From: Mucilaginibacter sp.
GTDB taxonomy: Bacteria; Bacteroidota; Bacteroidia; Sphingobacteriales; Sphingobacteriaceae
Assembly (NCBI GenBank): GCA_028288085.1
Contig: JAQBOK010000062.1
Span: forward strand, 1-42,404
Reading direction: 5' to 3'
Length of the DNA stretch: 42,404 nucleotides
The notes beneath the pieces are model-generated. The model saw only the letters and a list, made by a program, of their open reading frames with translations. It was not told the origin of the DNA and did no database searches. Below are positions 42,149-42,404 of the stretch, one piece after another. The translations under genes were made by a program, and so were the position numbers. How positions within the stretch are numbered: position 1 is the stretch's first letter; each line of letters begins with the position of its first letter.

Positions 42149-42404
42149 ATTAAAATAATTTAATAATACTAATCTTACATTTATTCAATCCGCTAAATGT
42201 AATTGCCTTTTTGTTAGGTTTATACAATATTATGAGAATGGCATTGATGATCTATAACCAATACGCGAGGGAATTGAAAAGGTAACTGTGTTTTGAAAAT
42301 AATTTGATGCGGGATATTTCCACGAATCAGATTTCGGTTAAGCTTAACCGGCTGAGCACTTTTGCTGATTAGAAATTAAGCTATCACAGTGTCATATTCC
42401 CTGT
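42149..42404. other. intergenic end region with a perfect palindrome
   Basis: No gene I can support. CGGTTAAGCTTAACCG at 42335-42350 is a perfect 16-base palindrome. Two short in-frame open stretches on the plus strand (from 42232 and from 42307, 17 and 21 codons) are separated by one stop. They could be a decayed gene but may be chance. A TACATTTA sequence on the minus strand upstream of the NHL-repeat gene is one base from a -7 box. Confidence 0.5.

Noticed and set aside
42232..42372. Two short in-frame stretches near the right edge as a small or decayed gene
   Set aside because: Only 17 and 21 codons, with no recognisable similarity; sequence beyond the window is needed before calling a gene.

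Overview
This window looks like chromosomal DNA from a member of the Bacteroidota, most likely the Sphingobacteriaceae (Mucilaginibacter/Pedobacter type; inferred from gene content and gene order, not from a database search). The supporting signs are a T9SS type B (CHU_C) sorting domain, a bacillithiol enzyme (BshC), many Bacteroidota-restricted families (DUF4295, DUF3098, DUF4293, DUF5683, DUF5684), gene starts preceded by A-rich sequence instead of Shine-Dalgarno motifs, and several TAnnTTTG-type -7 promoter boxes. I see no rRNA or tRNA gene, CRISPR array, integrase, transposase or phage gene.

Layout. 1-2938 (minus): the N-terminal part of a membrane acyltransferase cut by the window edge, a CsbD-like stress protein and acetyl-CoA synthetase. 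3205-8708 (plus): rpmB, rpmG, a DUF4295 ribosome-associated protein, ftsY, rimO, bshC and a small serine hydrolase. This is a translation, protein-targeting and thiol-metabolism block. 8709-12440: a P1-family peptidase (minus), an NHL-repeat lipoprotein (plus) and an Ldh-type oxidoreductase (plus). 12475-18783 (minus): the parA-parB-DUF5683-dapB cluster followed by two tandem type I signal peptidases, each fused to an N-terminal DUF5684 membrane domain. 19082-20369: an FMN reductase and a VIT/CCC1 transporter, convergent. 20494-23360 (plus): a tandem array of three related, unrecognised exported proteins. One is intact, one carries a single in-frame stop, and one is an internally deleted remnant. 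23371-29915: a large CHU_C surface protein, a TonB-dependent receptor and a GH20 hexosaminidase. 30030-32817: a cytosolic-looking cobalamin-binding-type protein, a LysE-type exporter and a DUF2157 membrane protein. 32937-36835 (minus): ftsX, DUF3098, uppP, truB and ribF. 37061-42148: a small disordered protein, an ABC exporter with truA, DUF4293, lspA and a second NHL-repeat lipoprotein.

Most of the window is housekeeping. The accessory interest lies in (i) the decaying three-copy exported-protein array, (ii) the tandem DUF5684-signal peptidases, (iii) several families of short dispersed intergenic hairpin repeats, one of which shares an exact 21-base match with the inside of bshC, and (iv) -7 promoter boxes so close to start codons that nearly leaderless mRNAs are predicted. 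I did not find a convincing new multi-gene system such as a defence or biosynthetic island. The array and the repeat families are the best candidates for undescribed biology.
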